Below are positions 12,392 to 23,400 of a DNA stretch of 64,000 nucleotides, piece by piece. Under the pieces are notes generated by a model. The model saw only the letters and a list, made by a program, of their open reading frames with translations. It ran no database searches and was not told the DNA's origin. Numbering within the stretch: the stretch's first letter is position 1; each line of letters opens with the position of its first letter. A program made the translations under genes and the position numbers. The DNA comes from Eurosta solidaginis (lineage: Eukaryota; Arthropoda; Insecta; Diptera; Tephritidae): contig NC_090321.1 in the NCBI RefSeq assembly GCF_040869045.1, forward strand, positions 35,213,426 to 35,277,425, in the 5' to 3' direction.

Positions 12392-12526
12392 GGACCACTT
12401 GCAGAATGGCAAGTTATTTTTTTTAGCTCAAGTTAGTTTAGAAATTTGTCAAAATGTATGATTTCAACCTAAAATGTCAGATTAACCCTGAGTTAAAAGG
12501 ATAACCTGCCGTGCTGCAAGTGGGCC
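12392..12526. mobile_element. 135-bp MITE, TIR GG(A/C)CCACTTGCAG, TTA target site
   Basis: The left GGACCACTTGCAG is mirrored by CTGCAAGTGGGCC. Both ends are flanked by TTA. Three-base TTA duplications and GG-rich TIRs are typical of PIF/Harbinger elements. A second copy lies in an aPKC intron at 17618-17741. Confidence 0.8.
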
Positions 12527-14584
12527 TTATATTAATAATTTGTGGTATGATTTTCCGTTTGCCTTTTTTTGGGTGGTAAAAAACCGGGTTCGGCGTTGTG
12601 TCATACTCAGTACACTTTTTCATTCTAGCGAGTTTGCGTTTATTTGTACTCTCTTATAGCGATTCGTTCTCTTTTATGTACGCCTTGCAGAGCACTTCGC
12701 GTTTGATAATAGGTAGCAGGAAGGTGGTTCGTATGTTTATGATTGTTTTATGGCTTTATTATATATCATTTGTGTGCTTTTGTTTGCTTTCACGTCAAGC
12801 AAATAGATATATAAGAAAACATCATGGTTTATACCGGCGCCAAAAGTGAAATTACAGTGAAGTAAACTATGCACAAAGCTGGATAAAACTGAGCTTCAGG
12901 GGATATTTTGAATGTTTGAGGTAGATAAGCACAAGGAGGCCCTAAGCCTTATCCACACGTAGTCGGTATCTAACACAAGAAAACCGAATGTATGTCCTGA
13001 ATGTGATGTGTACACGAGTACAAGTATAAAATGTCATGTTTGTGTTCACCTTACGTTCGCAGAATATCTTTAGGATAAATTATGATGTTCCGAAGGTGCA
13101 GAGAATCCAAGTCATAAAACTATAAAATTTGTCTTAACCAATTTCAAGCAACCAGTTTACCAGTACCAGTACCAGTTTCATGAAGCAAAAAACTAGCCGG
13201 TAGCGGGCATTTTTGTTTAAGCCACAGTATCCCACTTCTGAATTATATCCAATAACAACAGCGAGGGAGAGAATTATTTATTGCTGTAGGCCTTTTTTTT
13301 TTTATATTTTGGTGTGGCGCCTCTCTCAAGAGCGAAAAGTAACGGACCAGTGGACAGTTAAATCTTTATGCCATCGCTCTTGCCTAGTACAATTTGCTGA
13401 ACATAGTTCAGCTTGTAAACAACTAAATATATCTCTTTTGATATTCATCTCTATCTTCTTCTCCTACCAAGGACGTTTGCAGCTTTACACATGCACTTTT
13501 GTATTTTCATATTAAGTGTATGAGAAATTAAGTCACAGTTTTGCATTTTAAATAATTAAATTTAATTTTTCGTTTAGTTTATAATTTTTTTGAATTTTAT
13601 TTAGAATTTATCATTTGTTTGCTTACATATTAGTATATAGTTTAAATAGTAGTTTTTCTTTTAGTCATAGTTTGTAGTACAATACATGGTTTTCTTTATT
13701 TATTATTTTTATTTAGCAATAAATCTAGATTAAAGTACCATCATATATATGTGTGTGTATGTATGTATTAAAGTGTGAGTTAGTGAGTGAAACTTTCTTT
13801 GTTTAAAAAGTAAAACATTCTGAAAATTTTTGTCATTTTCGCTTTACATACTATTTTCTTTTTTTTCTCTTCTTTAACGTTCTTCGGCTCATTTGCCGCT
13901 TAATCGCTACAAACATATATTTACTTTTTTTAATTAATTGCAGTTACAATACTTTTGCATGCCTTAAATTAATGATTTTTTTGTTTCGCGTTGCATTTGT
14001 GTGTATTATTTTTATTTATTTTTTTGTGTTTTTTTTTTCTAAATTGGTCACAACATGCCTTGCTAAAATGACATAATTTGCTTTAGTAATTTCGTTTTAG
14101 TTTTGTTTTGTGTATTTTACTTTCTATATGTGTATATATGCTAATATTAAAAAACCTTTCAGTTGCGTCTTAACATTAATTGCTGCTGTCACTGACTGCA
14201 TGCATTACAATTTCAGTTACTGTTTTTTTTTTTTTACTTTTTTTAATTTTCATTTAATTTACTTTTAGCTGCAACTCATTCTAAAATCATCACGGTTAGC
14301 AACATTTTATTTTCATAGAAATTTTTCATTGCTCTCTGCTTCAGCTAACAATTGACCAGTTACGGTATAAAAAAAATGTTAATAATATAGAACACAATTT
14401 TTGTGAGATGGCGAGCTAATGGTATGTGGTGAGAAAAAAATTTTGATGATGTGATTAGAAAGACTGCTTTTCGAAAATACAGCAGCGAATTGAAGAAAGT
14501 TTCTGCTAGAAATTAATCAGCCAGATTCGATGGAATTTTTATGTTCAAGCCAAGTGACTCAAATATTTTAAGAAGTTTCGTTTA
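12527..14584. other. Intergenic DNA, no gene recognised
   Basis: A short repeat fragment (TTCGGCGTTGTGTCATACTC) lies at about 12588. From 13520 to 14340 the DNA is T-rich on the + strand and free of obvious transposon ends, with scattered TTTATT (minus-strand AATAAA). It could be a distal 3' UTR of aPKC, which is transcribed toward it, but that cannot be shown here. Confidence 0.35.
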
Positions 14585-14824
14585 GGGCTTCATTCTGCAT
14601 TGCGAACGATAGCCCGGACGAACGATTCGCCTCCAAACGATTTCGTCAAGCAATGGTATTCTCCATCATTTTCGTTCGGCCTTTACGTTTCTTACTTTAT
14701 GTAAAAATGAAGGCGAAAGCAGTTGTCAAATGATATGTTACCATCGTTTAACATAGTGCAAATACACTAGCGATTCGTCTCTGTGGCGAAACGAACTTTA
14801 GTTTCGTAATAGAGAATGAGGCCC
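14585..14824. mobile_element. 240-bp MITE, TIR GGGC(T/C)TCATTCT, TTA target site
   Basis: The left GGGCTTCATTCTGCATTGCG is mirrored by CGTAATAGAGAATGAGGCCC, flanked on both sides by TTA. It is another PIF/Harbinger-like non-autonomous element, a different family from the one at 12392. Confidence 0.8.
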
Positions 14825-14827
14825 TTA

Positions 14828-17042
14828 GTTTTAATAAACTACGCTGTACTCTGAAATGTCAATAAATTTTAAATACTGCATACTTTCAGGATATACTATG
14901 TAGGTTTATAATTAAAAAAAAAAATTAAAATCAGTAAAAATGAATGTAGAAGTTCACTAAATTTTTATTTATGGGTGTACTTCGAAAATTTTTCGAAGAT
15001 TCCGATTCCCAGAAATTTAAACGATTTTTCCGCTCAGCATAAAAGCAGTAATCATATTAGCAATAAACCTCAAAATGTTTAAAAACTTTGATCGAATTAC
15101 ATATAAAATTAAAAAATAAACTTCGAAAAAAAATCAAAATTTGCCAAATGTGCGAAGTTGCAACATCCCAACTGCTTAGCATTATTTCCATGCTCAATTG
15201 TTTAAAACTATATCAACCTTGTTAGATCGGAAAATAAAAGCTACTGCTTTGAAACCATTTTTATGATTTTTTTTTGAATTTCGATTAATTTGTTTATTGG
15301 TTTTTGGAATTCAGGGAAAATGCTTTGCATAAAACGAACTTCGAATAAAATTTAATTTCGATTTTTTTTTTTTTTTTTTTTTTTTAGAAAAAGCGATTTT
15401 GTAAAATTTAAACTATTTGCAGTATGGTATCGAAGAACATTTCATATTTATGGCACACTGCCAAGATAGGTCAAGTTTGAAAAACCACGCTGAAATTGTT
15501 ACCTCCTAGATGTTTGACAAAAACTTCGAAAAACTCTAAAAAAAAAAAAGTATCGAACTGCAAAAAAAAACTTCAAAGTTGTAACATTTTTATTCCTCAA
15601 CAATTTTCTTTGCTCGAGTTTTTGGTGTTGATTAAATAAGAAAATTAGCTAAAATTTCGACAATTTATCAAAATTCCCAGTCTATTCTGGAACTTGCAAA
15701 ACATGTTATTTTTTTCTGAATTCTCTTGGGGATTACTCAAATTCGAACACATATTATTTCGAAATTTTTTCGATAGTGACGATTTCGGAAAATTTTAATA
15801 TTTCCCGATAATAGAATTTAAATAGTCGCCATATTTGAAACAAACTTCCAAGAAAAACAGAATATCGAACAAAAGTTCTAAAGTTATTTATTTTTTTAAA
15901 ACGGTTTCGAAAAACGATTTTTATACAGAGCGAAGTATTACAATTTCAACTTCAAATTTTTTTCAAGTGGTGTAACTTACTTTATTAAAGTTAGTGTAAA
16001 AACGATGTTGAAACAAAAGTTAACTTCGAAACATTTTCGAAGTATTCTATTTGTGTGTAAAAATTGTATTAAAAGAAACGCGCTATTATCGGGGAACCCA
16101 CTTAATGCTTTAGTGTCCCAGAGCAGTTAATATTAATTTTCTGCTAATATTGTAGGAAAAAGTTAAGGCGAAGAGAATCAAGGGAACTTTTCTTAATACT
16201 CATCACATCCATTCAGACGAATGATCTCAACAGCGACTTTACATTTCATTAACACAACAGCAGCCTGCTAGAGCCGGTCTACTTTGGCAGGAGCACTGCA
16301 CAGCAAATTTTTTTCCGCCGCTCTCTAGTCTACAAAGCCTCTCCGTTGTAATTAAAAAATATCCTAGTTCAAATGAAGTTTCCAAAACTTAAGAGGCTAG
16401 TTGTGGCGCTCTAATACCAATATGTTTTCTTTAGCGCCCTAAAAGTATGTCTTTAGTTCTTAAAATATTCCTTATAAATACATTTTTGACATCCTAAAAG
16501 TATGCATCGCTACAACAAAATCTAAAAATGTCTTTTCGAGTACCAATATATAATGTATTGGAAGCACTTTAACAAGGATTTGTTCTAGTATCTTAAAAAT
16601 TGGTTTTTGAGTTTTTTGACTTGCGCTTAGAAAGAAATGGGTAGATTCGTGAATGTGCAGTCGAATGTGTGAAAGTATGCAACTTGAATATGATATAGAA
16701 ACAAACTATTTTTAATGCATCTCAAAAGTATTTTTAATGCTACCAACATCTGCTGCGCATCATTTCCATCATCCAATTTTATGCATCCCAAAGCTTTGCG
16801 CTCATTTTTATTTTACATTTTCGGGATATACCCACTTGCGATCTGCCACTCACATGTAAATAAATTGTGTTACGTTATCAGTAATGATGTTTTTGTTGTT
16901 TTTCACCATTTCTTCTCATTATAGCTGTTGCTCTGTCTGTTTGGAATTGTTTACTGATTTTACTTTTTCTGTTATTTTGAGCGTGTTTGTATTTTCATTC
17001 ATATTTATCGTATTTTCTCTTTTTCATTATATTCTGTTTACT
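14828..17042. other. AT-rich DNA downstream of aPKC
   Basis: A 20-plus T run lies at about 15362-15385. Several near-repeats of TTCGAAGTT/AACTTCGAA type are present. No gene is visible. The part closest to 17043 presumably belongs to the aPKC 3' UTR, whose end I cannot place. Confidence 0.4.
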
Positions 17043-17369
17043 TTAATTTAATGGAAGGCAAAACATGTGCTGTAGTAAACTTTTATTATTATTTGAATTA
17101 TGCTTATGATTAATATTGTTACCGTTATGATGATTATTCTGACTAAGATTGGGATTCTGATTTAGTGGCGGCATTTGTATAAGTTGATGTTGTAATTGCT
17201 GCTGCTGTTGTTGTTGTTGTTGATGTTGCTGTAACATTTTTTGTTGCTGCTGCATACGTAAATTTGTTAAATTATTATTAGCGGTTGATGATGTTGGAGT
17301 AGCGTGCAATTGTAAAATACTTAAATCATCAGCCACGGAGTCATAATCACTGGAGTCCTCGCCATATAA
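17043..17369 (-). CDS. aPKC: aPKC 3'-most exon: in-frame readthrough extension with polyQ
   Basis: This open stretch of 108 codons ends in TAA at 17043-17045. It begins at an acceptor (TTATTTCCATTACAG) and is separated from the previous exon by a 59-bp intron, 17370-17428, whose donor is GTAAGTAG. Both splice ends are phase 0 relative to the aPKC frame. The peptide starts LYGEDSSDYDSVADDLSILQ, an acidic serine-rich segment that does not look like chance translation. A glutamine-rich tract and an Asn/His-rich tail with LNQNPNLSQNN follow. In the aPKC frame it can be reached only by passing the TGA at 17468. The alternatives are a purely 3' UTR exon, or direct splicing from the phase-0 exon at 22564-22758. 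No known domain is seen; function is unknown. Confidence 0.6.
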   Translation of the reverse strand, partial: LYGEDSSDYDSVADDLSILQLHATPTSSTANNNLTNLRMQQQQKMLQQHQQQQQQQQQLQHQLIQMPPLNQNPNLSQNNHHNGNNINHKHNSNNNKSLLQHMFCLPLN

Positions 17370-17467
17370 CTGTAATGGAAATAAGCAAATTTTAATGAAA
17401 CTCAAATAGTATAATAAGCACTACTTACACGTATATTATAGGGATGCAAATCACATGACTCGTGGTG

Positions 17468-17470
17468 TCA
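17468..17470 (-). other. aPKC: aPKC stop codon in leaky context (TGA C)
   Basis: The canonical end ...LEDCV is followed by TGA and then CAC. UGA followed by C is the least efficient stop context and is the one enriched among readthrough genes in flies. The 13 codons after it remain open to the consensus donor at 17428. Confidence 0.7.
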
Positions 17471-20400
17471 AACGCAATCCTCAAGCGACATAAGCAGGGG
17501 ATTCACATATTCGAATCCTTCGAACTCCGATTGATCAATCTTGTCGATGACACGGCTGCGGAAAAGTTGTAAAAGAAATTTCGTTATATATTAGAATGTA
17601 ATTTTTATTAACAATTAAGCCCACTTGCAGGTAGACAAGTTAACTTTTTAACTCAAAAGTTAGCTACTCCATAGAGGTGAAACTCATACAGTTTTGACAA
17701 GTTTTAAAACTAACTTTGAGTCAAAAGCTCTGACAGTGCGCTTAAGAAACTTAAAACTTAAATATTTATTGATGAGGTGAAAAGAAGTAAAAGAATAGTA
17801 ATATTTAAAGAGAAAATAAAAAGTAATAAAAATAATCTACTAAAATCACTACTTACTCATCATCAGGCGTCAGCTGTACAGCTTCTTCTGTGAATTCGGG
17901 TGGGAAATTTGCTAAATCTCTGTCGGAGTCTAAGCGCGGTTTGAATGGTGGTGAAACTTGCTTGCGTTCAAGCTGTTTTTTTATTTTGTTTTTTATGATG
18001 AACATATGCATTTAATGAGCGCCAATTGTTGGTGATATTTCCGATATTGATTGATTGTTAAAGCGATTTATGGATAAATCAATTAATTGCAGAAATTGCA
18101 AATAATATTTCGAGAGTTTGATGATGTGGCGAAGCGAGCAGAATAGCACATGGGCGGCAGAAAACAAATAAAATTAAAGTTAATTAATAGTAAAATAATA
18201 GAAAACCCGATTTTATATTTTTCGAATGACTGTGAAGATCGTTACTCTTGCTTTTGTTATACAATTACATACTTTGTATTTTTCTTTATCTTTACTTTTA
18301 TGTTGCCTATTATGATTTATTTTTTAATGTTAGTTTATTTTGTTTTTGAATATTTATTTATTTTTTTTTTTATTCTGTTTCTAATTTTTATTTTTTATGT
18401 TTTATATATATTTAAATTTTTTCATTGTTACTTTTTTCATTTTTTATTTATTTATTTCTTTTTTTCGGTTTTTATTTATTTCCTTTTTTTACTTTAATGG
18501 TTTTTATTTTTTACTATTTTTTTTTTGTTTTTTTTTTTCATTTATATTTTTTCTTTATGTTTTTTTAATTTTTAAATCTTATTTTCTTCATTATAATTTT
18601 TAGATTACTGGCACTTAATTTTTTATTGATCTTTTGTTTTATTATTGCTTTATTTATTTTTTGTTTTTCGTATTTCTTTTTTAGTTTTTAAATCTTAATG
18701 CCGATTTTATTTTTATCGTTATTTTGTACTTTTTAATTATTTTATATTTTTTGTTTTTGGCGCTGTTCTCTGTGTTATTTTATTTTTTTGTAATCTGTAT
18801 TCTTGTTGCTTTTTAATTTTTCCTTTGTTTTTTTCAATTCTTTTTTATTTTTTTGCTTTTTATTTTTATTTTTTTTTATTATGTTTTTAACTTTCTTTTA
18901 TTTTTTAATTTTTGTACGTTTTTTTATTTAATTTTCTTTTTTACATTAATTAATTTTTTATTTTTTTGTTTTATTTTTACATATTTTTATTTATTTTTTT
19001 GTTTGTTTGTTTAATGGTGTGTTCAATTTATACTTATTATTTAAGAATTCATGAGCTTAACACCGGCTTATAATAATTGAATATTCAATTATTATGTTTT
19101 TCTAGGAGAAACTGAAAAGAAAGAAAGAAAAATTTACTGGCATATTGCGATGGTACCATTTCGAAAACCGCCACGTAATCATCATCAGGCAATTTCGTAA
19201 TGTTATCAAAGGTTTCACCGAGATTCGAACCGCGAATCACACGGTGAAACTGCAGTTGCCTTAACTACTAGGCTATCCTGCTTGTATTTGTTTCCTTTAC
19301 TAACACCAGTTTCTCTTAGAAAAACATAATAATTGAATATTCAATTATTATAAGCCGGTGTTAAGCTCATGAATTCTTAAATAATTTTTTGTTTTTATTG
19401 TTTTTTTTTTTTTTTAATTTGTTTGTTTTCATTTTGTTTTATTTTAATTAATTAAATGATTTTTTTATTCCACTTTTTTCTTTGTTTTCTTTATATTTTA
19501 TTTACTTTTTCCTTCATTATTTCATTTTTAAATATTTTTCTGTTCGCACATTTCCTAAACATTTTTTATCAGTATTTCAATTTTTATTTACTAACTTTAT
19601 TTATATTTCTTATTGATTTAATTTTTTATCTCTTGTTCTAATTATTATTATTTTTTTTTTTTATGTTTTGTTAATACAAGTTTTTTTTAACATCGAATAT
19701 ATTAGGGGTAACCAATTTCCAAAAAAGAAACGAATTTGCTCTAAAAAAAAGTTTCAAATGCAGTTGTGAAATGGTGATGTCTATATTTTAAATATTGTAT
19801 GATTCGATTTCGAAATGATTTTTATAAACGTTGGTTTACATTTAAATACTGCGTAGTTGAATAAGGATAAAGTTGATAAAAGATATTGATGGCTGAGTGG
19901 AAGAACACCCTATTTCAGAGTTTTTATGCATCATATCTCAAAAAACGGCGAAAAAGGATGAAATAACTAACTCCAGCACTGACAAACTTTAAAATTTTAA
20001 TCGTAGATGATTTCAAGCCCTTGAAAAAGTCGTTTATTAACACTTTACTAAAATGATGTGATCTTAAAACTTTTTAGATGCAGGAGTCATAAAATAAGTT
20101 CTGAAATAGGGCATATGTGGGTTGATAGGATGGCCCCACAACAGACAATTTAGCCAAATTACATCTGTCTCAAGCTAATATAAACAACTCCTTAAAGTAT
20201 GCAACACTGGTAGAGGTAACTTTAATTTTTGAAGCCTTCCCGATTTTTTTTTTTATTTTAAAGTGATCCGCACTATTAAAGAAATAAAAATTATGCTCAA
20301 AAAGTAACAAAAAACGTCTATTTAAGCTTCAAAACTGCCTTTTGCGTAAAAGCTTAATATTACAGCCAGTCAAACATTTATGCTATATTCTATGTCATAA

Positions 20401-23400
20401 TGCTGGTGTGGCATATTTTTAGGGGACTCAAAAATTAGATTCACCATAAGTAAGCGCTTTCTAAAAACTTATACAAATACAATTCTCGTAGACATTTCTT
20501 AAACTATACCACATGCACTACCAATAAGAAATTTGCTAAAATATATATTTATATACATTGTTTTTTTTTTTTTTTGTAGACGTATAAACATTTATGATTA
20601 ATTCTTGTGTTAGATGATTGCGAGTCGTAAAAACTAAATCTCTTATTGAAACTTACATCAATCGTCTTATTAAATTAGGTGAATAACTTTATTTCAAGTT
20701 AAATTTTATATAAAAGGAAAATATATCCAAAAAGTAGAAAATATGTAGGTAAAGTAGTTTACAAAATAGTGCACGAACAAAAATCTTTTGAAAAAAGTGG
20801 AGAAAAAACGAAAGTCAGCAGAAGTAAAATTCATGAAAAGTGAAAAAAATACCAGACTACGTTCCACTAAGCAACTTACGGATCGTCTGGTGTCATCTCG
20901 GCTGACTCTCTCGTAAATTGTGTATCAAAATTGTTTGTCATATATGGATCGCCAGCATCGAATGTTGGCTTATATGGTGGTTGGACTTCCTTTTGTGCAA
21001 TCTTATAAATAATTTTGCAAGAAATATATTTTTTCCATACATAAATGCAAATATAAGAGCTTTTTCAAAACATTAAGGACACTGAGGATGGCACAACGCC
21101 ATTTCACAACAAACCAAAACCGACAAGGGCTGTCGGTAAATCATTTTAAAATAATAAACACTGCATAAAAATGCAATTTAAAAAAGAGTTTTAAACTACA
21201 TATTTGCTGGTTTTTGCAAAGATTATGTTCAAGGATCTACTTAATATAAAATAGAAGAGGAATTATGAAAATAAAATTGAAAACCATTTAGAAAAATCAA
21301 AAAAAAACTACTTAATTACCGTAGGTAAAATACAAAGTTTTGAAATTCAAAAAACGAATCAAATCATTTTTGAAAGAATGGGCAAAATTGATTGCCGAAA
21401 AGGGCCAATAATTACAAATCATATCAAATCAACAACTGATTGGGGGATCGACTTATCTCGACTGCAGATTCGAAAAAAAACCCTATCTCAGAATTCGGTT
21501 GATTGGCCCATTGGTAGGGGTTTGTTTGAAACAACGCAACCCAGTAGAAGATTTATATAATTTATTTTTAGAAAGAGCGTTCTTCAGAAATTCTCAGATA
21601 GGGCGTTTTTAATTAAACACAGTTCAGAGATAAGGCATTCTTCAATTGTTTGCTGGGGTAGGGCATTTTTGAAATGGCAGCCTATGAAGGGCAAATGAAT
21701 TTCAAAAACATATTACACAATACGGCAAAATTAAATTTTTTTCTGGTTTTTGGACCTACTGTTTTTTTAAGAGATTGTGCTTTAAGTAAAATAAAAATTC
21801 TTACGTTTTGGTGTAAATTAACGAATTATAAAAAGTCAAAAATGGAGCACGATTAGATTTTTTTCGGAGTCAAATTCATATTTTAATTTCTGAAACGTTG
21901 GCCTGGACTTTCGATTTCGTTTATTAACGTATTTTAAAACGGATTTTTTTCGGGCTCGAAATCAGATCTTCGGAAATTAGAAGCCCTATATTCCTGAATT
22001 TTTTCCAATCTGTAAAATAAAAAATTTGACTAAATAAAAAAAATACGAAGTATGAACTTCGAAAGTAAATACCATGCTTTGCAAGCTAGCTCCGAAAAAT
22101 CACTTAAAAAAAACTACAGGAACTACGTTCCCTCTATTCAGAAATAGTTTCGCAATCCTCTGAATTCCATTTGGTTATTTTAAAATTAGAAACCCGTTTT
22201 TCTGAAAAACATTTGCCCTTTCAGATTTATGATGGAGTGATCCATGGGCCCAAAAATGAGTGATCTCTATAGTTATTTTTTCAGTTCGCGATTTCGTATA
22301 CTCTTTAAAAAAAATTATAACAAAAACACGCACTTTCTTTTTTTGATGAACTTGCCTGTGCCCTCGTCACTCGCTTAAATGGACCAAACATTATTTAAAA
22401 ATGCTCAATATAATTTATATAATCATCATCAATTTTCACAAATGCAATTTTTTATAGATTTCAGCATACTTTTCCAATCCTCAGAGTTTCGAAAAAAACT
22501 TTCAAATCGAGGCAACTGTTGTCGTTTCAAATATGCATACACTTTTAATACAATCCAACTTACCATTTCCCAATCGATACTCTTGAAGAAGGGATGATTT
22601 ACAATATCCATAAAAGCGGATTCACGATGACAACCCAAACGATCAGCTGGATTTTTATTAAGGAAACCTTTTAAGACAGATGCTGCTTTAACGCTCAACG
22701 AACGCGGTATGCGTATAGTCTTTTCCAAAATCACTTGGAATAAGTAATCTTCAGTGTTCTGTAAATAAGCACAATTTAGTTATTCAGTTCAATTTTCAAA
22801 TTTTACACCACACACTTGATCGGGATTTTCCGATGCACCCGCAATATCGAATGGACTGCGTCCGGCCAACATTTCGTACAGTAACACGCCCAACGCCCAC
22901 CAATCCACTGAAAAACCATAATCTTCACCACGCAATATCTCTGGCGCAATATAATTGGGTGTGCCGCAGAATGTTGAGGTCGTATCTCCAGGACGTATAC
23001 CCTCCTTACACATACCATAATCGGTCAACTTAATGTGACCCTCATGATCCAACAGCACATTGTCCAGCTTCAAATCACGATATATAATACCTTTTTCATG
23101 CAAAAAATTCAAAGCCAAACTAATTTCCGCTGCATAGAAACGCGCATGCTCTTCGGGTAGGCGGCGTTGTCGTTGCATATGAAACATAAGATCACCACCA
23201 CGCACAAATTCAATAACGAAAAATAGACGTGACGGTGTCTGGAAGCACGAATGCAAACCCACCAAGAATGGATGATTGGATGCTGTCTCAAAGACATGCT
23301 TTTCCGTTTGCACCCAATCGATATCTTCATCATCGGTTACCAGCGCTTTCTTAATCACTTTCATAGCATAAATACGTCGGGTAGTTTTCAATTCAACCAT

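Noticed and set aside
13213..13515. A 100-codon + strand frame
   Set aside because: No splice sites or domain. The start used is not a good ATG, and composition is not distinct from flanking DNA.
18150..18603. Phe-rich + strand frames resembling membrane proteins
   Set aside because: The DNA is T-rich low complexity inside an aPKC intron. Hydrophobicity comes from TTT/TTA codons only. The same holds for 19456-19641, 25175-25442, 27665-28004, 61744-61962 and 62321-62620.
19215..19285. A functional tRNA-Glu gene
   Set aside because: A and B boxes and the anticodon loop are recognisable, but the acceptor and arm pairings do not form by eye and the sequence sits inside a fold-back element.
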